Shown here: one piece after another, positions 21,568-32,753 of the stretch
How the letters are laid out: every line of letters starts with the position of its first letter
Position numbering within the stretch: position 1 is the stretch's first letter
Origin: Marsupella aquatica
Taxonomy: Eukaryota; Marchantiophyta
NCBI GenBank assembly: GCA_973895155.1
Contig: OZ316893.1
Span: 22,940,001-23,004,000 of the forward strand
DNA: 64,000 nucleotides
Direction: 5' to 3'
Made by a program: the position numbers and the translations under genes
Notes under the pieces: model-generated
The model's input: only the letters and a program-made list of their open reading frames with translations
What the model was told of the DNA's origin: nothing
Database searches by the model: none

Positions 21568-23655
21568 GAGCCGGCAGGATCCACAACGCCATCTATCATC
21601 GGCAAGGAGTTAAATACCAAGAGATCGGCATACAAGCCAATTACGAGGGCAGAACAAATTGAGGCCCTATTAGAAGCCGGAAGAGCACAGCGGCCTGACC
21701 CTCAGGAGGAAGAGGCGGATGAGATGCACAGACACAATCCACGGCCGAGGCAGGAATGGAAGCCGACTACCAATTCAAAACCGAATAGACCGGCAAGGGG
21801 ACAGTCTGTGGACACCAAGGGAGAAACCGACTCGGCTAGTACAGCCAAGATTCCAGTTTATGGAGGTATGAGACTGGAAAGGCTGGAAGCCGAGCTGGAC
21901 CCGAATTTGAAGAAGCAGATTAATATGATCCAAGCACGGCAATACCGAAAGCTCGACTTAGGAGAAGGAAGGGAACTGAACTTAGGGAGGGACCTAGCAC
22001 CTGAGCTTGAGAAAGAGATCAGTGACTTACTGAGTGAATTTCAGGATGTGTTCGCATGGAGTCACCAAGATCTAAAGGGAGTAGACCCAACCTTAGGGGA
22101 ACATCGAATTGATCTCATGTTAGGAGCCAAATCATTTCGACAACCAATTCGAAGGATGAATCCTAAGTATTCCCTGATGGTCAAAACGGAAATCGACAAA
22201 CTAGTGGAAGCCGGATTCATCACTCCAGTCCTGCATTCAGACTGGGTGTCTCCAATTGTGATAGTTCCCAAGAAAGCTGGACCCGATGGTAAACCCAAGA
22301 TCCGGGTTTGTCAGGATTACAGGAAGCTGAATGAAGCGACGTTAAAAGACCATTTTCCTTTACCCTTTACTGATATGGTACTAGACATGGTAGCCAGTCA
22401 TGAACTATATTCATTCATGGATGGGTACTCTGGTTATAACCAAATCAGGATTAGGCAGGAGGACCAAATCAAGACGGCCTTCATCACGGAATGGGGGATC
22501 TATGTCTTCAATCGTATGCCGTTTGGACTCTGTAACGCACCAGCTATGTTTCAACGATTGATGGTGAACATTTTCCATGATTACTTGAGAAAGTTCATGG
22601 AAATCTTCATTGATGACTTTGCAGTATTCGGGAAGGCATCGAAATATGCTAAATATCTAAGGAAGACCTTCATGAGATGCAGAGAGGTCGGTCTCAAGTT
22701 ACACCCAGATAAATGTTTCTTTGGGGTAACAGAAGGTGTGCTACTAGGTCACAAGGTATCAAAGAAGGGCATTGAGATTGACAAAGGTAAGCTAGCAGTA
22801 TGGCTTGACATCATGCAACCTAAGAACATAAAGAATGTGAGATCCTTCTTGGGCTGCATTGGGTATTATCGCCGGTTTATTAAAGATTTTGCCAAGCTAG
22901 CTTTACCATTAACCAACATGCTCAAGGCAGGCGTAGACTTTGAACCCACACCAGAAAGAGTAACAGCTGTGGTGGAATTAAAGAAAAAGTTAGTAGAAGC
23001 CCCAGTTATGATAGCACCAGACTGGAACAAGGAATTTCATGTCTTTGTAGATGTCTCAGGCTTCTGTATCGGCTTAGTACTAAGTCAGTTGGATGAGAAA
23101 GGGAGGGACCATCCCATATACTTTGCAAGCCGTCAGCTTGCCAATGCCGAACGGAACTACTCCACCATAGAAAGAGAAGCATTAGGAGTCATTTATTCAT
23201 GTAAAAAGTTTAGGCATTATTTGCTAGGGTACAAGGTAATCTTTCATACCGATCATGAAAGTTTGAAGTACCTAGTAAATAAGCCGGACCTTACAGGCAG
23301 GGTAGCAAGATGGATTTTGCTATTACAGGAGTTTGACTACAAGCTAAAGATCAAACCGGGGAAGCTACATGCCAATGCCGACTTCTTTTCAAGGATCATA
23401 GGTGAACCAGCCACGGATTGCATCGATGATCAATTTCCCGACGAGGAGCTATTCGTTGTGGAAATAGCTGATACATGGTACCCGAAGATTTTGCAATTTC
23501 TCAGCACGTCCAGATTACAGCTAGGGCTAACCCGAGAACAAGCCGCAGTCTTTCTGCGGAAGGTCAGACAGTATCAGTACATTACGGGTGTGCTACACAG
23601 GTATGGAATCAGCGGCACTATCCAAAGGTGTTTAGAAAAGGGAGAGGTAAAATGA
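21520..23655 (+). CDS. gypsy pol: reverse transcriptase and RNase H (711 codons, intact frame)
   Basis: The RT shows DWVSPIVIVPKK, VCQDYRKLNEAT, PFTDMVLDMV, NRMPFGLCNAPAMFQRLM and the catalytic FIDDF box at about residue 362 (Phe replaces the usual Tyr; both Asp kept). Connection follows with SFLGCIGYYRRFI. RNase H has Asp in FVDVSG (about 509), Glu in TIEREALG and Asp in HTDHES (about 576), then LHANADFFSR. No ATG opens the frame; it starts after TAA at 21517-21519, and the upstream linker lies in another frame, so this is an internal part of a polyprotein. It runs into a stop just before the integrase HHCC module. The family resembles the minus-strand element at 46287-52255 but is clearly a separate family. 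Confidence 0.9.
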   Translation: MGSYTRDGGFSSGVVVEPAGSTTPSIIGKELNTKRSAYKPITRAEQIEALLEAGRAQRPDPQEEEADEMHRHNPRPRQEWKPTTNSKPNRPARGQSVDTKGETDSASTAKIPVYGGMRLERLEAELDPNLKKQINMIQARQYRKLDLGEGRELNLGRDLAPELEKEISDLLSEFQDVFAWSHQDLKGVDPTLGEHRIDLMLGAKSFRQPIRRMNPKYSLMVKTEIDKLVEAGFITPVLHSDWVSPIVIVPKKAGPDGKPKIRVCQDYRKLNEATLKDHFPLPFTDMVLDMVASHELYSFMDGYSGYNQIRIRQEDQIKTAFITEWGIYVFNRMPFGLCNAPAMFQRLMVNIFHDYLRKFMEIFIDDFAVFGKASKYAKYLRKTFMRCREVGLKLHPDKCFFGVTEGVLLGHKVSKKGIEIDKGKLAVWLDIMQPKNIKNVRSFLGCIGYYRRFIKDFAKLALPLTNMLKAGVDFEPTPERVTAVVELKKKLVEAPVMIAPDWNKEFHVFVDVSGFCIGLVLSQLDEKGRDHPIYFASRQLANAERNYSTIEREALGVIYSCKKFRHYLLGYKVIFHTDHESLKYLVNKPDLTGRVARWILLLQEFDYKLKIKPGKLHANADFFSRIIGEPATDCIDDQFPDEELFVVEIADTWYPKILQFLSTSRLQLGLTREQAAVFLRKVRQYQYITGVLHRYGISGTIQRCLEKGEVK

Positions 23656-23856
23656 GTCCTACGGGCTATGCATGGAGAAGAGGCCGAAGGACATTTTGCT
23701 CCAGTAACCACGTCTAAAAAGATATTAAATGCCGGTTACTGGTGGCCCACCTTGCACAAGGATGTCTATCAGTTTATCAAAAAGTGTGATCCTTGTCAGC
23801 AAGCAGGAGGACCAAGGGCGTCTACAAGACATCCACTGCACCCTATTCTACCTCTG
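23656..23856 (+). pseudogene. Integrase zinc-binding fragment, truncated
   Basis: Continues the pol above after TGA at 23653-23655. It encodes HGEEAEGHFAP, AGYWWPTLHKDV and CDPCQQAGGPRAS, the HHCC module. It stops abruptly at 23856, where the LTR of another gypsy family begins (TGTCACATCGTCGG). The catalytic DDE core is absent. Confidence 0.8.
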
Positions 23857-26349
23857 TGTCACATCGTCGGCTTCGGCCTTAACTCGGGCTTTGGCTTAGA
23901 CGGGCACATCCTTCGTAACAATGAGGGTTCGGTAGGGAGGGAAGCACGTAATGCACCTAATTCGTGTAAACTAGCGCTAAGTGCGCCTACTGTTAGATAC
24001 GGACACATCCTAGGTATGGTTTGTGTTCCGCCGCCGGAACGTACCTTAGTCGATAGTAGGATCGACCCCAACTTAAGGGCTTCTAAACCTTTGTGCTGTC
24101 CGCCTTCGATCCGGATTCGATGATACAGGTCCTCAACCCGGGCTCGCAACCACTTACCCGCAAGCTGCACCCCGTGCACGACTCGGGTAGTGCGTTCGGC
24201 CCAGCGTTGCCGCCTATACACGAGATTCACACTTACACATCCACGCACAAGCATACAATCTCGATTTACACGAAGGAAATAGTGGGAAAGGATTTTACTA
24301 CAAAGGGGACATGCGTACACTTGATTGACCCGACAGCCCTAGAGTGAACAGGTTCAAGGCCGAGGGTGTACACTACAACGGAGCCCGGCTCCGCACTCGC
24401 CCAGTGAGCTTAGTCCTACCCCCTCCCCTTGATACTCTTCCACTCCTAGAGGTCGGGACTCCTCGCACATACCGCGGATGTCCAAGTTGAGACTAAAAAC
24501 CCCCCTGCCTCTACCGAGGGGTGCACTAAATACTAAGGGCCGAGGAACGGGGTGGCCTCCCGTCCGAAGATTCGCTGACAAGGTCCTAACTAAGCTGACT
24601 ATCAGACCGAAAAATGGCTGTCTTATTAGAAGATCCTAATCTATGCAGGCTGGACAGCATGGCAGTGCTGCCGTAACTAAGGCAGGTGCCTGTCCCAATA
24701 GCCTGACTTAGCTATTCCTAACCCTATTCTATTCCTACTCCGCCGCTAATGTCTGGCACGCTTGCCAGAGCCGCCCGAGTGGGAGCGGTCATCCCGCTGC
24801 TTGCGAAGTCTGTCGTTGTTTGACTTGAGGAGCCGGACTTGGTCTAGCAGAGATTCGTTCTCTCGCTTTGCCAAGTCTGTCTCCTCCGCTGCCTCCTGGC
24901 ATGCCTCCTCCAGCTGTTGGGCGTCGCTCGTCAACTTGCCCACCAACTGGTCCTGCTTCTCGGCTTCAGTTTGAAGCCGTGCTACTTTGGCTTGTAGCGT
25001 GGCTATCTCCGCAGTGTCCCGCTGGGCCCGTTCTTCGGCCTCTTCCAGGTCTTTCTGCTAGATGACAGTTTGATTCTTCAAACTGTCAATCTAGGACCGG
25101 AGCCGTGAAATCTCAGCCTCATTCCCAGCCTTGGCCTGTTCGGCTAGGGCGGTAAGGGTGTGCGCCTTTGCTAACAACTCATCGGCGGCTGCAACCTTGC
25201 GTTGAAGTTGTAGAAGCTTAGCCTCTTGAGCCGCCACTTCGTCCTTTAAGTATACGGACTCCACCTGGTACCGCTCTATCCTCTGAAGGGCCTCTGACTG
25301 GGCCCGACCTGCCTTTACTGCGGCAACTAACTCCTGATTGAAGAAACAGGCTACCTTCCGGGCCATGAACTCCCCGGTATCCCGGGCAATCTGTTGAGAG
25401 AAATCTCCCAAAAGCCCGTTCAGAAATGTACCTGGTACGAAGAGTTCTGGGTGGTCCAGGTTGTGTCTGTCCGGATTTGGGCACGGGCAGACGTCAACAC
25501 GTGCGGGGGCCGGGGTAGTGACATCTAGCCCTGGAGACGTAGTGTTGGAAGGGGCTGGAGTTTCCTCCTCCAGCAACGTTCGGTCCTCCGGAATAACCCC
25601 CAGTGGATCTTCGGGAAACCCGGGCTCGGGTAAGGCCTCCGCGGTCCCGACTTCTGTACTTGGCCCGGCCTGGTTGATCGTATCTATGGCTGGGATTACC
25701 GACTCATCCGGTACCTCCTCGGCCACGGCTACAGCTACTTGAGGGGGTGGGGTGGGTGAAGCATGCGTGGCCGTTGGACTTCGGGCCTCGGGTTGGGGCC
25801 GTCTCTCCAAGGCCGGGAAAACCCACCTAGCTGGAACCAATTTAGTTACGTTGACATAGGGAAGGGTTCGTCGATCAAACCGGGCGTACCACTCAAGAAT
25901 GATCTCGATGTGGCTTGCAAAATATGCCTTCCCGCCGATGTATAACGTCTTTCTTTGCCGCTCCATCTCTTCATGGAATTTCTTAGCGAAGTACGATGCC
26001 CACCTCCTAGGTCGATAGTTCTCGACCTGGATAACCTGGGCAGCGGAGATCTCACCCCGGGGTTCCATCATGTGGAGGGCGTACCGTTGGAACTCCAATC
26101 GCTCAGCTATCTTGGGGATGAGGCAAGTCCTCATCACGAACCCGTTGTCCACTGCCCCTTCGGAGGGAAAACCTGAGGATTGGTACTTGGCTCCCTTGCC
26201 CCCAGGAGCCGGTGATTCGACGCGGTAGTCACCTTCGGGTAACCCAAAGATCATCTTGAGCCTTTCTTCCGTGAGGGATATATTCCTTCCCCGTAGCCGA
26301 GTTTGTTGACGGGCATCGTCATAATTCTTCACAAATTCCGTCATATCAC
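23857..26349 (-). repeat. Partial giant LTR (3' part, ~2.5 kb) of gypsy family G4
   Basis: Homologous to 42373-44875, the terminal 2.5 kb of the giant LTR. It includes the TGTCAC terminus, the ~0.9-kb non-coding tail and the C-terminal part of the LTR ORF. It is truncated in mid-ORF at 26349 and fused to a piece of RT from the same family, so it is an internally deleted element. Confidence 0.85.
24746..26344 (-). pseudogene. C-terminal part of the LTR-encoded coiled-coil protein (family G4)
   Basis: Open for 417 codons (26344-25091), then an in-frame TAG, then a second open segment to 24746. Same protein as 43268-45847: TEFVKNYDDA, TEERLKMIFGLPEGDYRV, HMMEPRGEISAAQVIQV, a Pro/Thr-rich acidic linker, and a C-terminal heptad-repeat region ending in GGSGKRARH. 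Function unknown. Confidence 0.8.
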
Positions 26350-26547
26350 CTCGGGTAATGGTCTTTTCGGGTCACGTCGTTCAGCTTACGATAGTCCTGA
26401 CAGATCCGGATTTTAGGTTTTCCATCCGTACCTCCCTGTTTTGGTACAATGACAATGGGAGAGACCCAGTCGCTGGCCATTACCGGGTAGATGATATCTG
26501 CGGCGAGAAGACGGTCAATTTCCTCCTTCACTAAGATGGAGTACCTC
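26350..26547 (-). pseudogene. Gypsy RT fragment fused to LTR by deletion
   Basis: Near-identical to 48741-48936: PRYSILVKEEIDRLLAAD, DWVSPIVIVPKQGG and ICQDYRKLNDVTRKDHYP. It joins the giant-LTR ORF on one side and palindromic DNA of the TIR element on the other. This is a rearrangement junction. Confidence 0.85.
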
Positions 26548-26884
26548 GGGTCCATGGATCCCACTTGGTATTTGACCCATGGAATTTGGTACTGAAGGAG
26601 ACGAAATAGGCAATTCGCGTTCACCGTTTCTCAACATTCAAGTAGGGAATACCAAGTGGGATCCACGGATCCCACTTGGTATTCGACCCACCAAATTTGG
26701 CTTCGAGGCTGCCCCTCCCTGCAATTCTGGCACATTTGGACTCCTCATTCGCTCAAACTGTGATTGAACACTAGACACAGCTATCTTCACTCCTGGAGAA
26801 TGAGCCATTGGAAAAACCAATGGAGATCTTCGGGCGGGCCTACATAGTAACGTTGTTCTTGGCATTAAAAACCGGGGCCTTCGT

Positions 26885-27197
26885 CTTCAAAGATCTGTCG
26901 GGGTTCGCGGAGAACTAGGTGTCTCTATCGTAGGAACTACATTAGGCTTTTTTACAAGTAGACGTCGTTTAAGAGGTTTACTTGGAGAGACATAGTATGA
27001 AATTGGAGCACCCACAATACTCCTACAAGACTCTGAATCAGACTCTGATTTCTCAGATTCTGAGGAAAATGAAATCTCTGGCACTACTCTCTGTGAGGCT
27101 GGTAATTCATTCATCAAACGAGATGGAATAAATTTTTGACAACATCTAGCAAAGATGCATCTGAACTGTAAATTGACTCATCACTTGAAGACGCCAT
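26885..27197 (-). pseudogene. Small acidic/serine-rich gene inside the TIR element
   Basis: ATG at 27197, about 150 bp downstream of a TATA box (27348-27357). The first 20-odd codons read SSSDESIYSSDASLLDVVKN. A frame change near 27120-27130 leads into NELPASQRVVPEISFSSESE, then SPSKPLKRRLLVKKP and a stop at about 26887. Low-complexity acidic then basic composition is common for N-termini of transposon DNA-binding proteins. I do not recognise a family. The gene may continue as further exons that I cannot see. Confidence 0.4.
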
Positions 27198-27347
27198 AGA
27201 GAAGCAAACAAGGGTTGTATAGGAGTACGTATTCCTATCCAACAGAGATAATTCAGATTATAGTATTCTATGAAAACAACTACTCAGTACTGAACGAACC
27301 TCAAAGTAATCGCGAGAAATGAAGATGAAAAGCAGATGCGAGCTCTT

Positions 27348-27357
27348 CCTTTTATAG
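27348..27357 (-). promoter_or_regulatory. TATA box of the TIR-element gene
   Basis: Minus strand CTATAAAAGG, 150 bp upstream of the ATG at 27197 and downstream of the palindromic subterminal region, a normal place for an element promoter. Confidence 0.55.
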
Positions 27358-28357
27358 TTTTCGGGGGGATTGTACACGTGGCATTCCCTCATTGGTCCGT
27401 ACGAGGGTTTTTTAAAGTGAGAGTCTGTCTTTTCAAGGAATGCTGAAATTTAAATTGCAGATTTTTGAGGAAGTTGCTGTGGATCCCAGTTGGTCTTCAA
27501 ACTAGAATATCAAGGTATGCGATGCAAAAACTTCAAAATGTAGAGGTTGAATACTAGATGGGATGGATCCCATCTGGTATTCATCCTCCTGTTTTCCCGA
27601 TGAGTTTTTGGACTTGCAAAAAAAATGGGATCCATGGATCTCAGTTGGTATTCATGTCGAAAGATCTCCTGATGCAAAGTTGCAGGTGGAAAACATTGAG
27701 GTTGAATACGGTAGTGGATACTTGGATCCCGTCTCGTATTCATCATGCGTTATGGGTCTCGTATTCATGGTTATGCGTCTCGTATTCATCATCTTTGGAA
27801 ATATCATGCGTTATCATCATCGGGTTAACTTAACTAACTGGTGGGTCGACTGTAGTCCGCGGTCAGTTTTTCACAGTTTTTGGTTTTACCGCAGTTAAAA
27901 ATTCAAATATTTTAAACTTGAGGTTAAATGGAAGCGTCAAGAGAATGATTTGGTGCGGTTTTCATCCACGTTCAACGGTTGAATCCGAAATGGGATACGT
28001 CGTATCCCATTTTCAGTTTGCCATTTTGATGGTGAAAATGAAATCTTGTGTTTTCCTCGTTTTGTTTGACGCTCGAATTTAGCTTTTAGAAGGATCACGT
28101 GAAAAGCATTGTTTTTCTAGGTTTTGGAATTTACTCTTTTTTTAGATGAAGTGTCTCGGAATTTTGGATTGTAACAATTCTTTGTTTTTGTGTCGACAGT
28201 ATCTCGATTTGAAATCCGATGTTGGATGCAATTTTGGATTCATCCTCAAAATAATGTTTTTGATCTTAATTTTAGTGATTTTTTGCCATTTTTCGCGAAA
28301 TCGAAAACACACTTCTCGTTTGGTGGTCATACTTCTTGTTTGGTCGGTCACTGTGTT

Positions 28358-28977
28358 TGTTACGCTTTGGACTCTTTTTTTCAGACATTGTGGTTCATCG
28401 TGGGTTTTAGGTTTTGGTAAAAGTTGTGAGGAGAGGATCATCCAGCATTGTGAAGTGTTCAGTAATTTCACTGGAGACAGCAAAACTCTGTAATGGCTGT
28501 GGTGATGGCAGCTGCATGCCCAAAAGATAAGTGATCAAACACCAAAGCGGACTGCAGGGGGAGCAGAAAACAAAATCCAGCTGTCATATGTTTAATTCAG
28601 GCATTTTTTGGCACTCTTGAGCAAAAGCTGAAAGAGTGAAAAAAAAGTTGTCCAAAGGGGCAATTTATCATGTGTGATTGGGGGGGGGGACCAAGAGAGG
28701 TATGGAGTAAGTTGCTAGGAGGTACATCATGGAGAGATGTTGTGGGGGCTTTGAATTTTTGCTTGGGTTTTTTTCTATAACTCTTTAGTTTTGCTTTCTC
28801 CTCTCTTCTTTTCATCGTGTTGGAGGGAAAGGGGGGAGGGGGGGTATATTTTGGTTTCTATGTCTATTTGGGGGGTGGGGTGAATTGATGGGGCCAACTT
28901 GAATCCCTGTGCGCCCCTCCCACATTAATGCCTGTGTTTTGGAGGTTGGCTTGACATGAGAGATAACCAACAAGTGG
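28358..28977. other. Intergenic DNA with G-runs
   Basis: No gene supported. G-rich runs at 28681-28689 and 28830-28880. Confidence 0.4.
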
Positions 28978-29317
28978 CATGATTAGTTCCACAAAGTTCA
29001 CTGCACTGGCTATAGTAAACAACCTCTTGTTTAATAAAAATGGAAGTCTGATTCAAACGACCAGGTACAACATCACATTTTACACCTAAGGAAGGTACAG
29101 CCCAACTATGAAGTACATCGATGGAAGTAATAATCATACATAGATGAGTTTTTGCTGGTACAACCATCCAATTGTCCACTTCTAATAAATGTAATTGACC
29201 CAATTCTAGATCATCCTTTGGAATCATATAACTGTCAAAAGTTAGTGGCTGTTCATCAGAACTGTTATATATAGTCTGAATACTCATAGGTCCAATACCA
29301 TTGATCTACAGTTAATC
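28978..29317 (-). pseudogene. cox2: Nuclear copy of mitochondrial cox2, C-terminal CuA domain (NUMT)
   Basis: Minus strand encodes the periplasmic CuA domain of cytochrome c oxidase subunit [12 protein letters not shown] at the 5' end, then (after a frameshift near 29278) [25 protein letters not shown] (His ligand), GRLNQTSIF and [11 protein letters not shown] (Cys-x3-Cys and His ligands). It is cut before the final Met ligand. Several positions usually Arg in plant cox2 are His, Trp, Cys or Gln here, as expected from CGN codons decaying at methylated CpG in the nucleus. No transmembrane segments or start are present, so it is a dead fragment. Confidence 0.9.
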
Positions 29318-30290
29318 TAGACCCCAAAATTGTCTAAGTATGGAAGGAATCAAATATCTTTTACTCTTGACTTGACTGTTTTCCCTTGTTGCAACTTTCA
29401 AAAGTTGTCTAAGTGTGAAAAAAAGACACCATGAAGTCAATCATGACGGGAAAATTTTGCTAGTGTGCAAGAACTAGATTAAATGTTGTACAAACCCACG
29501 ATCATGTAGCGGTGGATCCTTGAAGACTCTTTAATCATGTGAAATCATAATCCATTATGCCTTCAAGAATAGACGTACTCTATAATCATGTGAAGACAAG
29601 CATAGACAAATAAGCAGTAGACTGTGACCCAACATGCGATGGATTGCAATGAGAAATGTATGGTGTAAGGTACCGCAGAAGAACTAAGATGTGACATACG
29701 GAACCTATGTAGGGGGCCTAGTTAATAAGGGGCCTAGTTAATAACACTGTTTTTGTGGGGGGCTTAGTTAATAAGAACATTTTTGTGGGGGGCCTAGTTT
29801 GTAACAAAATTTTAGACGGGGCCTCTCCCCATAAATCATATACGTTGAGCTTAATGCAAATGCGTCTTGTTGCTCTTCCTAGGTCCTTGTTTTGAATGGG
29901 GAGGTTTGATTCTAGTCAACTGGCTCTCTAAGTGTCCGGCCACTGCACCCCAATCTCCCTGCAGCTTCCCTCTTGTCTTTTGTCGGGACTTTTCTCCAGG
30001 CTACCGCTGCCATCCACTTCAGTTTTGCCCAACAGATTTTGGATGCAGCTGTCCAGTTTAATTGTTCATGGACATCTCTTCCACTAGATTGATGTTACGT
30101 ACATTTGTTGCTGTCACTTGTCCTCTCAAAATGAGCCCAGACAAGTTATTCCTGAAAATGAACATTTTATGGAAATTTTATGAATTTATTCCTCTCATAA
30201 TTTTGTTGCTGTCAATTATTCCTTTGTTCACTATTAATCTAGATCGCGACTAAGCTTAGCTGATTCTTGATTGAACAAAGCTCTTCAATT
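29318..30290. other. Intergenic DNA with a short GGGGCCTAGTTAATAA repeat
   Basis: At 29708-29810 the unit GGGGCCTAGTTAATAA recurs four times with spacers. No supported gene. Confidence 0.4.
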
Positions 30291-30860
30291 CCACTTGGTT
30301 GCTTGCATTTCCGAGTTGCCCATCAATGCTACTATTGTATTTTCATTTAACTGGCTTAGTTAGCTACATGCCTAGCAATTGGTTGATTCAAACTACAGCA
30401 AATGGCCTGTGGCCCCGTTGGTTGTCGTTGGCCATAGCAAGGCTTTGCAGGGCTCGACAACGAGCTAGGAATAGATTGGGTTGACTGCATTCCGAGTCTA
30501 TGAAGCTTCTTTTGGCTTCATATTAAGCTCTCAAATCACTTACCTGCATCGACGCGCAAGTATTGAATACTTTTGTCTGACTGATCTCCTCTTTCAGCAA
30601 GTCAGTGCAAGTGTATTTTGAATCAAGATTTCCCATCACGCTCTTTGAAAACTTTTTGACCGGGTACATTGCTCTCATCTCAGTGGCTTCATCGACAGCT
30701 CAGTCTTCCTATTTCTCAGGGCAGATTTGGGCTTACTTCCATTGAGCGTCTTGCACCTTTGGCCTTTTTGGGCGCGTGGGCAGCCGCCTTCTCATTGATG
30801 GCAGATCGATTTTTACTGAGGATCGACCTTTTTTACTCTCGTCTCTCATGGAGGTAGAGG
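30291..30860 (+). pseudogene. Possible LINE-type ORF remnant
   Basis: A short frame near 30670-30780 reads HRQLSLPISQGRFGLTSIE and RLAPLAFLGAWA. This resembles the segment after RT in algal and plant LINE ORF2 proteins (pattern L-P-x-x-x-G-G-x-G-L...A-x-x-A-x-L-x-x-W). The rest is broken. Weak assignment. Confidence 0.35.
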
Positions 30861-31477
30861 AGGGTTGTGGCATCACAAGTCAAGAAGGAGGTTGTGGCAT
30901 CACAAGGCCACAACTGTCCATCTTCTTCGGTGTAGTTTGGGCGGCGAAACCATTTTTGTTCACGATGTTGTGAGAGATGTGTGATACCATGGTTATAACT
31001 AAGGAAATTAAAAAGAAAAATTTGAAAATTTGAGTGTACTGAGATCGGAAAGGACCATAAAAAGTAAATTGTAGTATGAAATCTGGAAATATCCGGATAG
31101 CACCCTTTTTGGAACTTGAAAGTAACGGCACCATTGAGCCATGAGAGAAGGCATGGGAGAATGAATATTAAAACCATAAGTCTGACATCCGACCAGAGAC
31201 CGGAAGTTGGCAACCGAGTTCTTAAGACCAAGCCAGACCGAGCATTCCTCACACCACCAAACTGCTGCGGAAATCTTTCGTGAGAAGTCACAAGAGTGAA
31301 TAGAGCCGGACGAGGCTACTGATTTGAGGCATTAGGCATGAGGAACTGGTTACGAGGGAAGTGGGTGATCGTTTGATTGAGTGGGGAAGTGATGATTTGA
31401 TTCCAATTTCTGGATTTGAGATTTCCGGACTTTTGTGAAGGGATTTTAATTTGGTTTCTTTCTCTTCCTCGTTCATC
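30861..31477. other. Upstream region of the orphan ORF
   Basis: Includes a short direct duplication GGTTGTGGCATCACAAG at about 30853 and 30889. TCCGGA occurs at about 31092 and 31423. No gene supported. Confidence 0.4.
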
Positions 31478-31643
31478 ATGGTGAAGAGAAAGGATCTGGA
31501 TTTTGCCCCAGACAAATCCGGAATCCGGACGCTTCCAAAGCGAACGACTAAGGAGCGAACAGTCATTGTTAACGATCGGCCGCTGCATCCGGAGATTCCT
31601 ACGGATCCGGAAAGGAAGGACCGTTTACAAAACAACCTTGAGG

Positions 31644-31929
31644 GGGTATGACATGCGTGACAGTAAACAGGAAACAGGTTTACTGGTACCAGCAAAAATT
31701 TACTATGACCAGAAAAATGACATGTAAAAATATTTCCTAAAAAATCACATTTTTCAAAAAAAAAATTGTCGACAACTTTTTTTGGCTAGCTTTGGGCGCT
31801 AGCAAAAAAATATTTTCGGCCAAAAAAAAAAATTAAAAGAAAATTTCAAAAAAACTACCACTCATTTTCCTGTTACCAGTTTTTGTTTCTTGTTATTGTT
31901 TGTTGTTTCTTGTCGTTTGTAAATACCCC
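31644..31929 (+). mobile_element. MITE-B (~286 bp)
   Basis: Termini GGGTATGACATG and its imperfect inverse ...GTAAATACCCC. CCTTGAGG flanks both sides (31636-31643 and 31930-31937). A/T-rich interior with no ORF. The boundary can shift by a base or two because the G-run is ambiguous. Confidence 0.7.
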
Positions 31930-31985
31930 CCTTGAGGCCATGGGCTGTGCAAAGTTGATGGAGTTGTCTTGGGGATATCAGAGTG

Positions 31986-32618
31986 GCCTCATTCACAATT
32001 GGGTGTACCTCGCAGGAACCACTTTCAGGACTCAAAAACATGTTTTTTTAGTGAAAAATGACTTTCATAACATGGAAAAAGCTTCATCATGATTTTATCT
32101 CAAGACATTTAAGTCTAACTTTTTCACAAGACTACTTTACATGGTGTAACCTACCTCACCATGTAGATAAATCAAGTTTTTAACTTTTTTAAGGGATCCT
32201 TTTATTGATGGCCCTAAATAAGCCAAAATTACTTATTAGTTTTGTCCTATACATAAAGGTTTAGTGTGTGTCAATATTTGAGTTTTGAAATATAAGTTTA
32301 TTCTATTAGTATGCATGCCTTGGCAAAATTTCATTATCTAAAATGCAAGTTTTAGAGTCCTTTCTAGTCCTGAAATGATGTGACTCATTGCATGACAAGT
32401 CATTCGATATTTGAAAGACATATAAGGAAAGCTTCAAAATCTCAAATGCTAGATAGTTTAATGAATGTTACCAACCTACAGGATGTTTATTACGTATAGT
32501 ACATCAAATTTTGCATATCATCTCATTACACCTTACAAATGATGTCCTAAAGCATCATAAACTATGGTCACTTTTGAGTGTGACGTTCCTTTTGGGTCCT
32601 CCAATTGTGAATGAGGCC
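31986..32618 (+). mobile_element. MITE-C (~633 bp)
   Basis: About 17-bp perfect terminal inverted repeats, GCCTCATTCACAATTGG and inverse. GAGTG flanks both sides (31981-31985 and 32619-32623). Non-coding interior. Removal restores the host ORF (QSAVFV across the site). Confidence 0.8.
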
Positions 32619-32753
32619 GAGTGCAGTGTTTGTGAAGGAGGTCCGGAATCGTGCCACCCTTGCTTTGGATTTTCCGGATTCTATCAGAGGAAATCCGGAA
32701 AAGTGGACTGCGGCTGTCATCTCGTCATTGCTAGATGTGCCATTGAAGGGAGA

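Larger units (their letters stand above)
26548..28357 (-). mobile_element. TIR palindrome element, copy 2 (left end not found)
   Basis: 28357 back to about 27380 is the reverse complement of 8510-9455, starting with the terminus GGTCGGTCACTGTGTT. Palindromic modules occur at 26646-26690, 27543-27590, 27699-27746 and 27970-28015, plus a partial one at 26549-26580. Unlike copy 1, this copy retains a TATA box and a small ORF. The far terminus is missing or lost at the junction at 26547. Confidence 0.75.

Noticed and set aside
29867-30061. 64-codon ORF with hydrophobic and Cys residues
   Set aside because: Short, with no motif and no supporting context.
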